64,000 nt of DNA from Oxyruncus cristatus (taxonomy: Eukaryota > Chordata > Aves > Passeriformes > Cotingidae): NCBI GenBank assembly GCA_013399855.1, contig VXAY01006251.1:187102-251101 (forward strand), given 5' to 3'. The first letter of the stretch is position 1; every line of letters begins with the position of its first letter. The notes under the pieces are model-generated. The model did no database searches and had not been told where the DNA came from. It saw nothing but the letters and a program-made list of their open reading frames with translations. The position numbers and the translations under genes were made by a program. This document shows, in pieces, positions 1-14,800 of the stretch.

Positions 1-3000
1 GGTCATTTAGATTTTGTCTGTCCAAGCAGAAGTTTTCTGTGGATTAACATGGGGGATCACATAAGGCAGTGTCTTTAATTTGGTCACTTTTAAAATTATA
101 AATACTTCAATAAGGCAAATAAGACAGGAGAAGCTTTAGGTAGATTTTGAGTAAAGATTGTTTCTGCTTCAGTCATGCGTTGTCCGTCCAGAGCTCATTG
201 CAAGAAGTCATTAAATCAGTGCCAATCCAACATAAATTTTGGTTTTTTTGAATGGTCTGAACTGCCAACAGAGTAGCTATAGGAAATCTGTGACTGTAAG
301 TCTGCATGTGGAGGATTTATTTTATGCACCCTTCTGTAATGTTGTCAAACCACCGTCATGTAGAGTTAAAGGAAACATTTAAAGAGGTTTTGTGAGTGTT
401 CTTCCACCTGTTACTCTAACACATTTTCAGTTTACTCTTCAGAATAAAACTTTTAATGAAATATAAGAAGTATAAGCTTTGAATTACGCGTATTTAAAAC
501 ATACATGCAATACAGTTCGTATGTAGCTGTTTCAGAAGCTGTCAGTTAATTCTTTTATACATGAGCAAGGTAAAACTCTCTGTGCAGCTGCAGGACTTGG
601 AACACTGGTTGCTTGAAAGGAGACAGGTCAGTGGCCAGATAAACCTCAGCCTTTTTCTCAGGTAGCCAGCTGTGACATAGTGCTTTTGTATTATGAGAAG
701 TAGAGAATAATTGTGTCACATTCCCCATCTCAGTGTCATTCATGATTTTACAGATGTCTGCTGTGTCAGCCCTTAGTGTGGCACCGTACCAAGATTACCA
801 TAAGTTGCATGGCAGGGCCTGCTGCACCGCTGTCCCTGTCTCTTCCTCATCTCAAATTGGGGCACCAGAGCTCTAATTCACTTATTTATAAGAAAGATCC
901 CATTCTTTGGGAAGGTCCTTGGATGTGGTTCTTAAAGAAAGGCCTACATCTGTCTCTCTAAAATTGAGTTTAAGTACTTATTCCCTCAATTTGAAAAAGC
1001 TGCCCGTACAGAGAAATCATGAGTCCTGGGAGAGCTGTGCGCCTCAGCCAGACTGAGGGGGCTTGGTTTGTCTGGGCAGGGGGTTTTTTAAGGCTCAGGA
1101 TGGTATCAGTGTAACCCTGGGCATTGATTCCTGTGGAGACACATCACCCCATGTATGAGCTTCTCGGGTGGCAGACTGTGCATGGGCCCTGCCCTCAGGG
1201 AAAAGGAGGAGGAAGGCATTCAAACTGCCCCAGTTGAAGAGTAGAAAATCCCTGTAACTTGTGTCAGACCGTGTCCAGGGTCTGTCACATGTGGAGCCCA
1301 CCCAGTATCACCATACAGTCAGTACCAGGGGATGTTTCTTCCTACATCATTAGCACAGCAGGTCCTTTTTCTTTTCCTTATGGGCCAGCCTGGACTAAAT
1401 CTTAGGCGAGTTTCTCTAGCAAGTAAAAGTTATCCTTTGCGCAGGCATCCTGACAGCAATTTGACCTTGTTGTTCAGACATTATATTGTCTCAGGTGGTG
1501 GAGGAAAGCAAAGGACAGTGATATCCCTGGCACAGTGATTCTGAAGGCATTTTAGCCAGAGACAGACAGTGTAGGTGGGAAAAAGAATGGTGTTTTGATA
1601 GGCTGCAGACAAGGCTGACTTATCCATAACAGACGGTGTGAAGAGGCTCCTGCTTGTAATTATGGCACTGAGCAGATGCAGGAAGAGTCTTAGGAAAATG
1701 ATTTAGATGATGGAAGCAGGACAGAGAATGTGAAGACCAAGTGTGAGTGACATAAACAACTCCATGCAGGTAGGAGTCACATCTGCTGAACTTGCATCCA
1801 CTGTCAACACTTGTCTAGCAGAGAGCTCTTTTCGGTGCCTGGTTGTCCTGGAATTACTTGATCCAAAAGGGATCGATGCTCCTTGTGCAGGTTGTCAAGC
1901 TTGGGAACATGCTGTTGTAATCCTGACTTAAGTTATCGATGCCATTGACATGTCAGTCTTATAGAAAACACGAGCAGGACTTGTGACACACATTCAAATA
2001 GTATAGAAAGGGCTATTTCTACTTCGATTTTGGGGTCAGTGGAGGACTGTTTAATTTGGATGCATTTTGAGGGAGTGTCTTTTGCCAGTCTTCAGCTGCC
2101 TTTTGTTGAAGTCTGGGAAGAGTGTTCTGGGGAACCATTGCTGTATGCTTTTTCTGTTCTTAAATTTTAGAGCCAGGATGCCAGGCAGGATGGACATCTC
2201 ATCTGACCTGATATGGCTTTCTTATGCAATTAGTACTTATGTAAGTGATCTGTCTTCTGTGTAACCCGAAACTAAGTTGTCTCACATGCTGCCTCTCCTG
2301 GAATACAGCTTTATTAATTTACACGTAGTATATACACTAGTTCAGCATTGCAACATCACAGAACCTGATCACTGAGCACAGAACTGGAGTGTGATTATTT
2401 TGTGATTAAAGATTTACCAAATCGATTATGTTACACAAAGTTGTTGCAGTATCAGAACTGCTATTCCGAACAGATAAAAACAAGTATAAAATAATTTTGA
2501 CGTATTTGTCTTTATAAAACATCACAGGACATGTTGCCTGTTTGAAGAATAATTTTTAAGATCTTTCTCAAATGTAATTATATACTCCTTTCTGTCATCA
2601 GTGTTTAGATCTACCAGCAATCAGTTATACTTATTTCTCTCACTGCATTGAAAGACACTGTGATTGTTCCTTTTAGACACTGGAGAATGGACTACTTTGT
2701 AATAGTGCGATTATATACGTTTATTAAGATGAAGAGTATTATGAGTTTGAGACAGCTTTTGTCTTTCACAAGGATATTTCTCTTTTTCAGAAGTGGTGTT
2801 GACCATTGATACTTTCAATCTTCCAGCTGTCTGTAACGGCAGTAATAGCAGAGCCTTGTCAAAGGCCAGGATATATGGAATGGAACAGTTTAACAAGTAA
2901 TCAGAGTTACTTGGCTTTTAAAAGCATGAATCTTGATCAGTCCAGCAATTAGTACTTTTGTCTTAAAGATAAGATAGAGATACTACATAGAGCTTGACAC

Positions 3001-5765
3001 AGTTGGTTAGAAACTGGCTGGAATTAATGTTCTGTGAAGTATGTAAACCACCATAAGAACCATTGGTAACTGTTTACATGCTATTAATAATTAGCAACCT
3101 TCCTACTAGTCTGTTAGGAAAGAACCATGCTTTGGGTACAACAGAAACTCAACTCCATACGGTTGGGTTCAAATTACATTTGACTTGGACAATAGGGCAT
3201 GAATGGGGCTCATTTGAGTTTCTGCCACTGTAAACAAGGAGATGTTGGAATGTTTCATTTGTTTATTGATTTATTTATTTGGACAGGTGCAGGTTGATCA
3301 TATGAAGTATTTTTTTTAATTCTAATACAGGCAGAAAATAGCTTTGTCCAGTAAGAGTGTATGATGCTAACCAACATCTTGACTGGAGAGACTCAAAATT
3401 AATTTAGGCTGTGGCTGGTTTTGAATTTGGGTCTTTAACTAATCAAATCATGTTCTAGAGAAAGTGCATTACGTGGGCTTAGAAAATAGAAAATACGGAT
3501 TTTATTTTCTTATTAGTTTCCTTTTAGGTACTAAGTTCTTTTTTTTACTTTCTGCTAAAAATTATGTGCATGTCTGTGAGGTAGATTCTGTTAATGCTAA
3601 TGGAGCTCATCCTTGAGAAGAGGTCATTCAAATCTGATGGATCCCATCTGGATGAGGATGAATCTCTAGGGTGTAATTTTCCTCAGCTCTTTGACTCTCG
3701 TAAGTGCTCCAAAGCAATCAGGGTCTATAATTTGCAAAATGATGGCAGGAGGAAAGAGCCAGGAAGATTGTTGCTAGGATCGTATGTTTGAAAGTAGTAC
3801 CGCAGGACTAACAGCCTAAATTAATGCAAGGAGAGACTTGATTCAGGCTTTTTTGTCTTCTCCATCAGCTGGGCATCCACATTTCTCTCAAGAGGACACT
3901 ACAAAGGTGGAATGGATGATGGTAGCACATTTTGGGCAGGGGAAGGTTGAAACTGGAGAAACTGTATGAAGTTACATGCAGAAGACATTATTCTTTGTCC
4001 ACAGCTCTCCAACTCAAGTGAAATGGAAAATTGCCCAGCAGTCTGCAAACAAGAGAAAATCCTGCCATACAGTTAGAAAGAAACGTACAGAAGGATTGAG
4101 CTGACCTTACACATCTAATACCTTAAATTATCTTACCATACAACATAGCCTATGCTATTACGTTCAGGTGTTGCAGCTGCGTGTTATGTTGTAGTCCCGC
4201 CAAAGTTGTTCTTCCATCTCTCCCCAGTGGGAAAGGATTGGATAAGCACTCAGCTTTAATATTTCAGTTCACGCTGAGAATTTGCTGTCTTTATTTGTCT
4301 TTCAACATTATATTGCATTTAAACCATGAGAGGGCTTCTCCCTTCATGCAGACGTTTGGTTGCTGTCAGTGCTCACAGAAGGTATGTGCAGGCACTAGTG
4401 GAAGCGAAGATTAGACTTTCTCTTGAGGTGAACAACTGTTTATAATTAGAGCTGTGGGAATGAAGAAAAACCCAGCTAGCAAGCAAACAGTCACTCTTCC
4501 AAAAAGCTTGGTAAACTCATAAAGCTCGGGAGCTTAATCTCTGAACCAGAGTGCTTGTTATCTAATCCCCACCAGCTGTTGTGTACTTGGTAGCCATGAC
4601 ATCTGTAATAGAGCTGAAGGGCCTGTCTATATTGGTTGGCACCTTTACCACCAACTGAACTTGATTCTTCTTTCACTGCTTGCATTTACCTGCTTTAAAT
4701 CATTAACCAGTTGCTCAGGGTTTGATCATCCGTTTAACCATATTTTATAATAGAAACTTAGTGCTGCTTTTCACATTAAGCATATTTTGGGTATGTAAGT
4801 TTTCAGCAGGTCTAGTTTTTGCGTTGCTAGCAAGAAAAAGGTATCAACCACAAGACTTTCCTCTGGTTGCATTCTGATTCCTCAAATAGACTTAAAACTG
4901 ACCTGGGAGTGAAATCTCCCCACTTATATTTCAGCTGAAATACATCACACTTCTAATAAGTGGGGTAAGGAATTATATACATCTCCAGCTGGTGTGTATG
5001 AATTGCTATAGGTGACTGTAGAAGATATAAATGTAAGCAAGTGTATACCTGTTCATTGTAACTGTGGAATCGTACCTGTTTTCGGGGATCGGTTTCAGCT
5101 GTGCTATACTGGAGATCGTTCTTTTTAAACCCGTCTTGGGAAAATAATCCATTTTATGTCTTGCAGTTCTTGGGTGAGTGCTGTGACTTCAAACTTGCTG
5201 TTAGACAGTGCCCCCAGCACCATCAGCAGTGCAGAGGAACAGCTGCTGTGTAGAATGGAGTATGTTAGGTGTGGGCAAAACTGCTATTTTGGGCCTTGTA
5301 AGGGGTGAGAGTGAAGGATGTCTTGTTCCTGGATCCCAAAAGAGTGTAGTTAGGAGATAAATGCTGAGCTGTCCACCGCAGACCATTTCTGGACATGGAA
5401 AAACATAGATCCGTGGGTTATTTTACTGTTTTAAACGTGGCTGTTTATAGCTTCCTGACACCTTGAATGATTAGCTTGGGCATCTGAAGTTGATGCTGTG
5501 GCCAAAATTGTGCCTGCAGACTGCAATAATCTTGCGTTAGCTGTCATCATGATATTGTGGATCTAAGATTTTGAACTGTCCCAAGACTGTTTTCAGCATC
5601 TGTAATACTTACTGTCAAAACACAGAAGGATGGTCTCATAAATAAACCCAGCTATACTAAGTTTTCAAAGAAATACCCGTTAAATTTTTTTTAAATTTCA
5701 TTATAGTACTTTTTTCACTAGGAATTAATTTGACTGATGGATTTTTAAATTTTTTTTCTCCCCAG
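1..5765 (+). other. NUDT14 intron 1 (5' part outside window)
   Basis: AT-rich, repeat-poor sequence upstream of exon 2. I looked for the expected first exon (about 27 residues ending in a Gln codon and a GT donor) and found no convincing match, nor a CpG-rich promoter. All open frames are shorter than 80 codons, without family resemblance. The simplest reading is a first intron of at least 5.7 kb. Confidence 0.6.
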
Positions 5766-5809
5766 AATGGTACGAAGAAGATCTGGGATTTTATGAGAAC
5801 ACATGACAG
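5766..5809 (+). CDS. NUDT14: NUDT14 coding exon 2
   Basis: A 44-nt exon follows a pyrimidine-rich acceptor (ttttttctccccag) and precedes the donor GTAATG. It encodes [14 protein letters not shown] plus the first two bases of a Ser codon, completed by the first base of exon 3. It lies at the N-terminal side of the protein, before the Nudix fold core. It is too short to be found by ORF length and was recognised from family similarity and splice phase. Confidence 0.92.
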
Positions 5810-8800
5810 GTAATGGTATCATGTTATTTCCCATTGTCTTTATGTGGTATTTCGTACTGTATTCTCTTCCATTGATCAAATGTTGATGTTTTTTCCCCTC
5901 CAATTTCCTCTTCAACTCTCACTTCTTTTGTTATACTTGCAGGTAGTTCTTTACTGTTTTAGGCGGAATTAGCAGAAGTTTTAAAATCTAATGGTTTATT
6001 ATGTTTTCAGTAAGTTTTGTCTGTGCTTGACTATTCAAATATTAGCATTTTAGTACATGATGTATTGTACATTTTAGTGATTACATAGAAGATGAAAATG
6101 AAAGTTTGGATTGTATGGAATTTTCTTTGTTGAGTGGGAGTATATCACCTGAAGGAGGGACTTCCTTCTGTCTTTCTAATTGTATTTCTTCTGTTGGGGA
6201 AGAAAAGCAACTAACTCCTGACTTCAAAGATCAGTTCATACAAGATAATAACAAATAAAGTATATATGAAACAGACATAGTCTCAGAGTTATTAAAAACT
6301 AAAGTATTTATGTGTCTTTTAGAAAAAATGTATAAATATTTTAGTTAATCTGCTCATGGAAGATAAAAATAAAAAACATAGGTAACAACTTTTTTCAAGA
6401 AAAAGCTTTTCTACATACATTAAATGTAAAAAATGGTGCAAAACACTAATGGGAAAAATATAAAACAAACCTGTGACAGAACCAGAACTGTGTCAAGAGA
6501 TGTGTTTTTCTTGTGCATGAAATAAGTAGAATCAATTGCATTTTTGGACATTGTGCTCTGTTGGAACGCTCTAAATCCTTACATGAGTCTTTTTGTGTGT
6601 AGGTGCCTGTGAGGGACATAAAAGGATAGCGACACTTTTTATCAATATAAAGATTATGAAGGTAAAATTTCCAGGAAGACTTGGAAAAGTATTAACTAGA
6701 TTAAAAATGCCTGTACTGCTTGAGAGTGAGGACAGAGTAGGGAGTGATATTTCATTACTGAACTTCACACTTGCTTTTGGAGTTTTTCTGGAAGACAGTT
6801 CTGTCTTTGCACTTTGTCTGTCCATATGGGCATGTGCCTGAATTTATGATCACAGATACAAAGGCTGAAATGATAATTGATTGCTGGAAATTTAATATAC
6901 GCCCATTGTAGCCAATGAATCCAGCCTCAAGTCACAGTGCTGAGAACATGACTTAGGGATGAATTTGTATTACTATTTTTGTTTAAACTTGAGTTTATCA
7001 CTGTGTGATAATGTGTGAATATATGCAACTAACGGAGTGGGGGTAAGTATTAAAGGATCAGTTTTCCATGAACTTCTGGGGAACAGTATTTCTGAAGGAC
7101 TTTTGTGGGCATTTTTAAAATAGTTGAGAACATAACTTTATAAAAAGGCTATGGCCACATGTCATGCCAGTCATCTCTGGTCACATAACATTTGTTAGCT
7201 TCAGATGTACAACAGCTGCCACCCGAACCTATTAGTGACTACTGTTGAACTGCAGAATGTCTAACGCTCTTTCACGAGGAAATTCATTGCAGCTTCTGAC
7301 AACACCAGAGGTAATAATGAGAACTTTCTGTGTAGGAAATCCGTGGTTTCACATAAATTCTGCTTGTGAGACTGGGAAGCCAATTATTATCAGATGTATT
7401 AGTCAGGTTCAAAATCCCTTAGAATGCATTAAAGCCCTACGTTGTCGCTGTATCTTAGCAGGGCAGCTGCGGTGCTTGTTGTATGGAAAAGTCGCATTAA
7501 CTAGTTGCTGAGGATTATAGAGGACTTCATACTTAGGGAGCTCTTAAGAGTTCTTTACTCTTAATGAAGGATAAATCTTGAAGGAGAGGAGAGCTTTCCA
7601 GGACACATGTCCTGTTGGTCAGGATTTCCTGGTGCTTATGTTTGCTTGAGGAAGATTGTGGATGTTTTCCATAGATAAAAACCTTTTTTCATAATATTTT
7701 TTCAGAAGTATTCAGAAGTTGTGCTGCTTCTGAAAGTGCTGTAATACTGTTAAATGCTCAGAGAAAAACAGCCTTTTTTAAATAAAGCTGTTTACCTAAA
7801 TTGGACAAATGCATTGGAATGTCAGATCTGTAAAGTACACATACGTATATACTACACATTTGCATATAATTGATATGTATAATGGATTTATTGATACTGA
7901 AGAAAAAAACCTACAACTGTGTTAATAATATACAACCAGATATTGTGTCTGACTCATGTCTTTGTCTGTCATCCTCTTTCAGCAGCACAAGTAAATGTGC
8001 TTAAGACTGACTTCCTTGCTGTATGACAGTGAACCCAGTGTGTGCTGGGTTCCTTTGGGACCCCCGTGTTCTTTCTCATTTCAAATTAGATCAAGATAGG
8101 CCAATATTAAATAGATTTGTATCAGAAGATAGACTTGATACAGGAAAATAGTTACCACGAGAGATTAAGTTTTTGGTGTATTGGTACCCTTTGCAACTGT
8201 TCAGATGAACAGCTGATTAAATTATGTAAAGACAAAAACATGAGGACTGCAGAAGTCCCTTCATTTGCCTAAAGTGTGAGTCACCTTTTAAAATGTCACT
8301 GTATATTGCAGTAGGGCAAGATCATTTAACCATGTGCAGGCTGGATTACCACAAGCACAAGCTAAAATAGCAGAATTGTTATTAGGTATTACTGGGGGGC
8401 TTTTTTTTCCTTTTTTTTTTTTTTTTATTTATTTATTTATTGCAGAGCTGGACATGAGTCTACAGTGTGTGGTTCCAGAGCTTTTGTAAGACCAACACCA
8501 TTCAGAAGTAGAGTATCAGTCCTGGAGTCACCGCTGTAATTTATGTTGAACAAATAATTGCTTGTTCTTAATTCCTCCATGCCACTTAAAGAAAAGTTTT
8601 CTGCAGTTTATTACTGGTCACACAAAAACTGTTGCCAAGACAAACCTTCAAAACCTCTGCTGTCAAAAGTCAACTGAGTCCATAGACAAACGAAGCAGCA
8701 TTTCTTACCATATTTAGGTTTAAATTGTAACAGAAGGAAGACCTGAGACACAAGGACATACCCATGGACAGTAGTTTATTCCTGGAATGTTTTGCCCAGA

Positions 8801-11800
8801 GAGAATGAGGAACCCCCATCCTTGGAGAAATTCAAGCCTTGTCTGGACAAGGCTCTGAGAAATCAGACCTAACTTAGAATTTAACCTGATTTTGAGGAGG
8901 AGATTGGATCAGATGATCTCAAAAAGTCTCTTCCTACCTGGAAGTTTCTACGATTTAAGTAGATTAATTACTTAATGAATGTTACACTTCCCATCTGACA
9001 ACTGTCAAAGATTTGCGAACTTGTCAAGAAATCTGTCAACTTCTAAACCATTTTTCTTTTGGAAAATAAGGAGTTTACTGCTGTCCTGTGGAGTTACATT
9101 TTAGTTAATCTTTCTTTGAAACATGCAGATGAACGTTAGCGGAGCTCATTAGAAGGTTTTATTATGTCGTTAGAAGCAACGGTGAAGTTTACTAAAAATG
9201 AACAAATAAAAATAAAAATCCTTCATTTCCTGTTTTCCAGTGTAATTATTGAAAAAGTTTATTGAGGTGGTGCTTGTAAGCATTACATAATTCTGGTCTG
9301 TTGTGCTAGGCAGTGACACATAGCAAAAGATGCCTTCTGCAGTTATTTAACGGACTGCTTACTTTTCCAAGTAAGTGTAGTTTTCTCTTTAATATTCAGC
9401 TGATGCGTTTGCTGATTATTGAACATATCCTTATGAAAATCAAGCAGAATGCAAGCAGTGAAAATTTAGATGCAAGGTGTATTTCAAAATTCCTTTTAGA
9501 CCTGGGTCTGTCAGAACTGGTTAGCAGTTTGTGGGGGTGTGATTTGCAGGATGAGGAGTCGTTAATTTTTTTTAAGGACTCTGCTTTCAAAAATAAAAAT
9601 CTTGGTCAGGAGAACACTTGTGGTGATCTTCTGTTAGAAATAGAAACATACCAAATATTACAGAGTAACCATCGATACCTGTAACAAAAAATTATTCTCT
9701 AAAACCAGACTCAGGTTACAGTTATATTCTCTCCCTCATCCTAATTTTGCTATATTTAGTACACTAAGAGCCTGAAATGTAATACTTAAGTTTTACATTC
9801 ATCTACTTTATAAAGCAATAGACCAAGTTCGTTTCAGGTTTCAGCAGCTCCCCTGAAACAGATTCAAGGCTTTTAAAAGATATAATTTGGGAACAGATGA
9901 AGGTCAGTGTACAGTCATGTGCTCCCTTCTATGCTTTGAGTAATAACTCTTGAGAACAGGAACACAAGCGTACCTTTTGCTAGTTGAGAAGTACAAGGAC
10001 AGCTTTCCAATTGCATTGGGAATGGATATAAAATAAAAGTATTGCTACTTCTCCATTTAAAAGTATGAAAAATTCACTGTAAAGTTCATTACATCTACAA
10101 GAAACAAATTCTAGGAGACTAGATTGTGTGCAAGATTATTATGTGAGTTCCTCTCAGCTCTGAAAATATCATGTGACAAGGAAAAGGCATTTGGACTAAA
10201 AAAACTTAAAAGTCTGCACATGCACTGTACCCCATTTATGCTGTGTTTTTACCTTCAAAAATGTGTCACAGTGGCTCAGTAATAGTTCCATTCTTAATGG
10301 AAAAAAACGAAAGCCTTTTCTTATCTCTCTAAAAAGAGAATGGAAATAACATTCCTGCCTTGTAAGATTGCCTTCTTTTAAGTAAAGAAATTAATTCTCA
10401 TTTAAGACAAACTAATTCCTAATTTAATTTGTTTGCTCAGAAAAAAAAAGGCTTAATACTATAGCAGTTGCAGAGACAACTGAAAAGTGTAGTTTTCCAT
10501 CAGAAGGGAGTTTGCAGGGCGAAGGAAACTGAGGCAATCAGCACCTCTGCGTGTTGTGTCCTGCAGGTACCAGCCCTGGGGGGCAAACAGAAAGTGGTTC
10601 TCGAGGCAAGTTAAAAATGAACGTAACTCAGAATGAGAGGATGAGTTTATTCATCCGTTCCCTCTGTGCTCTGCAGCTACCTGGCCGAGGTCTGGCTGCT
10701 GCTGAGGTCGGGGAGTGTGGCTCTACAGGGGGAGTGTGGAATGTGGCCGCCCAACAGCTGCACCAGGAGCCTCCTGCATCCCAGCCCTGGCCACGGGAGC
10801 CGGCCAGGGGATGGGTCACCAGAGCTGGGAGAGTGGCCTGGAGGAGCCAGGGTTGCTATTCTGGCTCTGCGGCTGTAGCAGGCAGCTATGGAGACAGGGT
10901 GGAAGTCATGTGCCCTGACCACATTATAGGAGTGGATTAAATTCCTTCTCCTATTTCATATGCCAGATCGTTTGGGCTTTATGGAAACTTAATCCTCTAT
11001 GTATTTTTCTGGTTTATGTCCTAGTGTATTATAAGACACCATGAAATCTAACTCAGATGCTTCCTTTGTGCAAGAATTATCACAGCAGCTTTAAAATGGG
11101 TAAAATACAGCTTTTTAACATCTTTATAGGTTAAAACAAGTCTTTCTTGGGTGGCATGTGCCTTTTACATGCCATGATGTGCTGTTGTGCTGTAAACCTC
11201 GTCTGTCTTTGCAATGTCTCCTCCAGGGTGTCAAATATGTGGAATTTTCTTGATTATCTTCAAAGATAGCGCAGAAGATAATGCACTGTTTAAAATCAAC
11301 TGGATGTAGTTCAACAAACAAACAAAAAAATCATGAAAAGTTTAGGGAAATAATAGCTGAGAGAAGGTAATGAGGGCCGGGCATGTTCATGCAAAGGATA
11401 ACACAAGTGAGGAGAAAAATTACCGCTTATCACAAAAATGTAAAGGAACGTTATAGAGCAGGCTGGAATCATTTAATTTCATCAGTGGTCAATCACAGAC
11501 CAAGAAATGTGGATCACTTGGAAAGTATTTTTTAATTTAAACACTAAGAAGCTGTTTTTACCAATAAACAATAAGACAATCTGGGAAGGCGTGTTTTGTA
11601 ATCACTGTCATTGAAAACTCTCAGGTCTGGGCTTGAGATCAGTCTATCAAGGATACTATCAGGATACTGATAATTTTCCTGGTATTAGAAGGAAAAAATG
11701 TAGTAGCCTATTAATTTCCTTCAACCCGAGTAATTACACTGTTTGTTTGCATATTATATTTGCAAATAAAATGCACTTAATGCTGTGTTTTTTGTTGTTC

Positions 11801-14800
11801 ATTTTTGGTTGTTTTTTTTTTTTAAAGAGAAGACTTGACAGATCCTCTGCTTGTGTGCCAGGAATTCTGCAGGCATATTTACTGTCTTTTAAAATGTCTT
11901 ATTATGTTGTTACCTTAGGATCCAATTGAAATAGAAGCATAGGAATGAGGCAAACAGAAATTTATTTGATGCTGTAAAGTTATCAGAGAGAAAAACAAAA
12001 TTGAAAGCCAAATTTTCAGATTCTCGTTTTTCCTTTTAAAGTATTTGGTATGAAAGCACCATATAGCACATAAACTCTTCTCTGTGTAAAACACTTCTTC
12101 TGCTGTGTAAAAGGGCAGTAACATCTCTGTTGAGGGCACTGCTTCATTGGGAAATTAAATGTTTGCTTAATTTTAAGGCTGGAATCCATGGAAATTCCTG
12201 TAACTAAGCAGGTACACAAGAGTTGTGGCTGATTAGTCATAAATTTCTGAATACATGTTTCTAGTATCCAGATTACAAGCATCTTGGATTTTTACAATTT
12301 TAGGGATTTAATCTATTAGTTTTTGCAGTAATATGCAAAAGAAATGGATGTGTTTATTCTCTTAGTCACTGGAATCAAGGAGAGTCTTCCCTCTGCTTCA
12401 AGGTGATTTTGAAATAAACCAGTTCTCTCTGAAGAGTGCCAAAAGTTTTTACATGGCCTAGAGACAGTAGTGTGGTCATGACCTGCATTTGGGATTGGTA
12501 AAAATAATCTTAGGAAAACTAGGAAATGTTCTGTTATTGGAGTGCCTGTAGTTTTAGAATTTCATCTGAAAATATCTCTTGGAAAAGGGGAAACTATTGA
12601 AACCATTATTCTAGAAATGGGAAAATGTGGGAAAATGTGAACAACTGCCAGTTTCTCAGTCTGTGTTTCTCACTGATGGTGCTGAGACTGTGCAGTTATA
12701 CCTGGCCAAAGGTTGTGTTAGTCACATCATATTTGGGTTTTGGTAGGTCAGAAATCAAGTTGGTGGTTTCCCTTACCTTAGTTAGGGCAGAACACTTGAA
12801 CTTCTTATTTTGCAAACTGTCCTTGAAACCTGGTATTGTTTTAAAACTTTAATTTTTGCCATTTCAGAATGGAGTTATACTCAGGCCTTTTAGGTGGATT
12901 ATTTGCTGGTCCTACTATGTGATAGCGTTTATAAATGGTGGTTTCACAAATAATTAGAAATTGGAACAAAAGCCCATCAGGCTCTGACATCTGTTTTACA
13001 TAATGCCCACAAAGCTTTACTTAATCAAATAAGTTAGCATAAAACCTGAATTTATTTATTAAAATATTTTGCTGAAAGAAACCCATTGAGATGCAATGTG
13101 TCATTTCCAAGGGTATCCTGGGATACTGGCCAAGATATGACACTTAAGGAATGTTATTGAGAGCAACGTGCTTTGATGTCTCATTTATTTTGCAGTTGAA
13201 TTTGCTTCCTCCTTTTTTCTTTGTTATATGAAAACAGGGTGCTGGGAGGATTGTTTATTCCAAAGAGGTTGTCCTGATCATATTCTCTGCTTGGCTACAA
13301 ATTGCTACTTTACAAGTAGATCTGAATTATGTTTTAAAAGTCCACGTATGTGGATATGTTACCACTTCTTAATTCTTTCTTGCACTGCTCTGATGATTAA
13401 CCAAACATATGCTTCTTGCTTTATGGTGTCATGAACAACTTCCTGCTGCAGTTCAGTTTACTGAAACCAATCTTCCTCCTGATTTTTTCCAAAGTAACAT
13501 TTATTTTCCCAAGCATACCTGGCTCACCACTTTATTCTAGTTTTACATAGTATTAAATATTTACGTTGTATTGGAGAAAACATTCAAACTTCATCAGAAT
13601 ACAGAAGTCTTCTAGATGTCTCTAATTATCTTTTGCCGAATCCGCTTTATCTGTGATTAGTATGAAAGGGTGAGTGTTTTTGTCAGGAGCTTATAGCTTT
13701 GCTTTTGTAATAGGCTGCATTTTAAGCAGCCAATTGGATTGGTGTTGGCCTTTGAAAAACGTGAAACGCTTTGAAGGAAGACTTAAATGAACCAGTAAAG
13801 ATTGTGCAAGCACACACATTTAATCTCAGGACTATCTACATTGTAGTTAAAGCTCTGGGATACTGAGGGCATTGCGCTGGAGAGTAATCAAAGGCTACAG
13901 CTTTATTACATGTCTGTTCTGAAAAAGAAGGGACTGTTTTCTCTGGCTTAAGGTAGTGGGTGCTGTGCTGATAAAAGGAAGAAGACAGTGCTTTAGAGGC
14001 CACATCAGAAGTTTCCAGGGACATGTCCAGCTCTGAAATGGATGGTTAATTTAAATATAGAAGTGACATGGGGGCTACATGCAATTCTTTCTTGTGGACA
14101 TCAAAAATAATTTTTAAGTAAGATGAAGTAGGCCCTCCTGAAGGATGACTCCTCCCGAAGAATTACTTTGGAATGTTGGCTCTCAAACAAGTTTTGGGGG
14201 GTTTTTGATTATTGCTTTAAAACTGAAAGCACAGCCATTTTAAATTTGAACAAGAAAAGGATGCGTGTTCACTAACATACTTTAATCCTGATCTGGGGTG
14301 TTTTTAAAAAGACTAGATGGAATTGTAGTCTTGATGGGGAAAACAATATGAAAAAGCAATTTGTCAACACTCTATGAACAAAGAGAACCAAATTCATAGA
14401 AGTTGAAGAAGAAAAATTTATACTTTCAAGCTAAAAACAATTAGGGGACTTCTAAATTATTTACTCTCATGCTAGAATAAAAGTAAGATTTTTAAGTCTT
14501 GACAGTTTCTCCTTTACGAGCCATATAGGCAAAAATATTGTATGTATGCTCTCCAGCTGAAATGAGTACATCTCTAAATTGTGGTTGCACAGTACATTTC
14601 ATTATTTTCTTCTGATTGTATCAAAGGGATTTTTAAAACCAAATATCTGTTGAGAGTCAAGGGAACTGATTAAATCACTTACTTGCTTTTATTCCTTCCT
14701 GGCATTTTTGTGTCTCTTTTTTTTTTTTGAATCTTCCGTTCTTTTGTCGTTGTCTTCTTTGAGAACTGTAACTGAACTACTGCAGGGTCTGATAGCGTTT

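Noticed and set aside
9313..9684. 123-codon open frame in NUDT14 intron 2, with an AG just upstream
   Set aside because: No recognisable domain; adding it between exons 2 and 3 is not needed because they join in phase; AT-rich intron DNA can give such a frame by chance.
10551..10940. Cluster of overlapping frames of 60-130 codons on both strands
   Set aside because: A local GC-rich patch in intron 2; none of the frames resembles a known protein, and they contradict each other.
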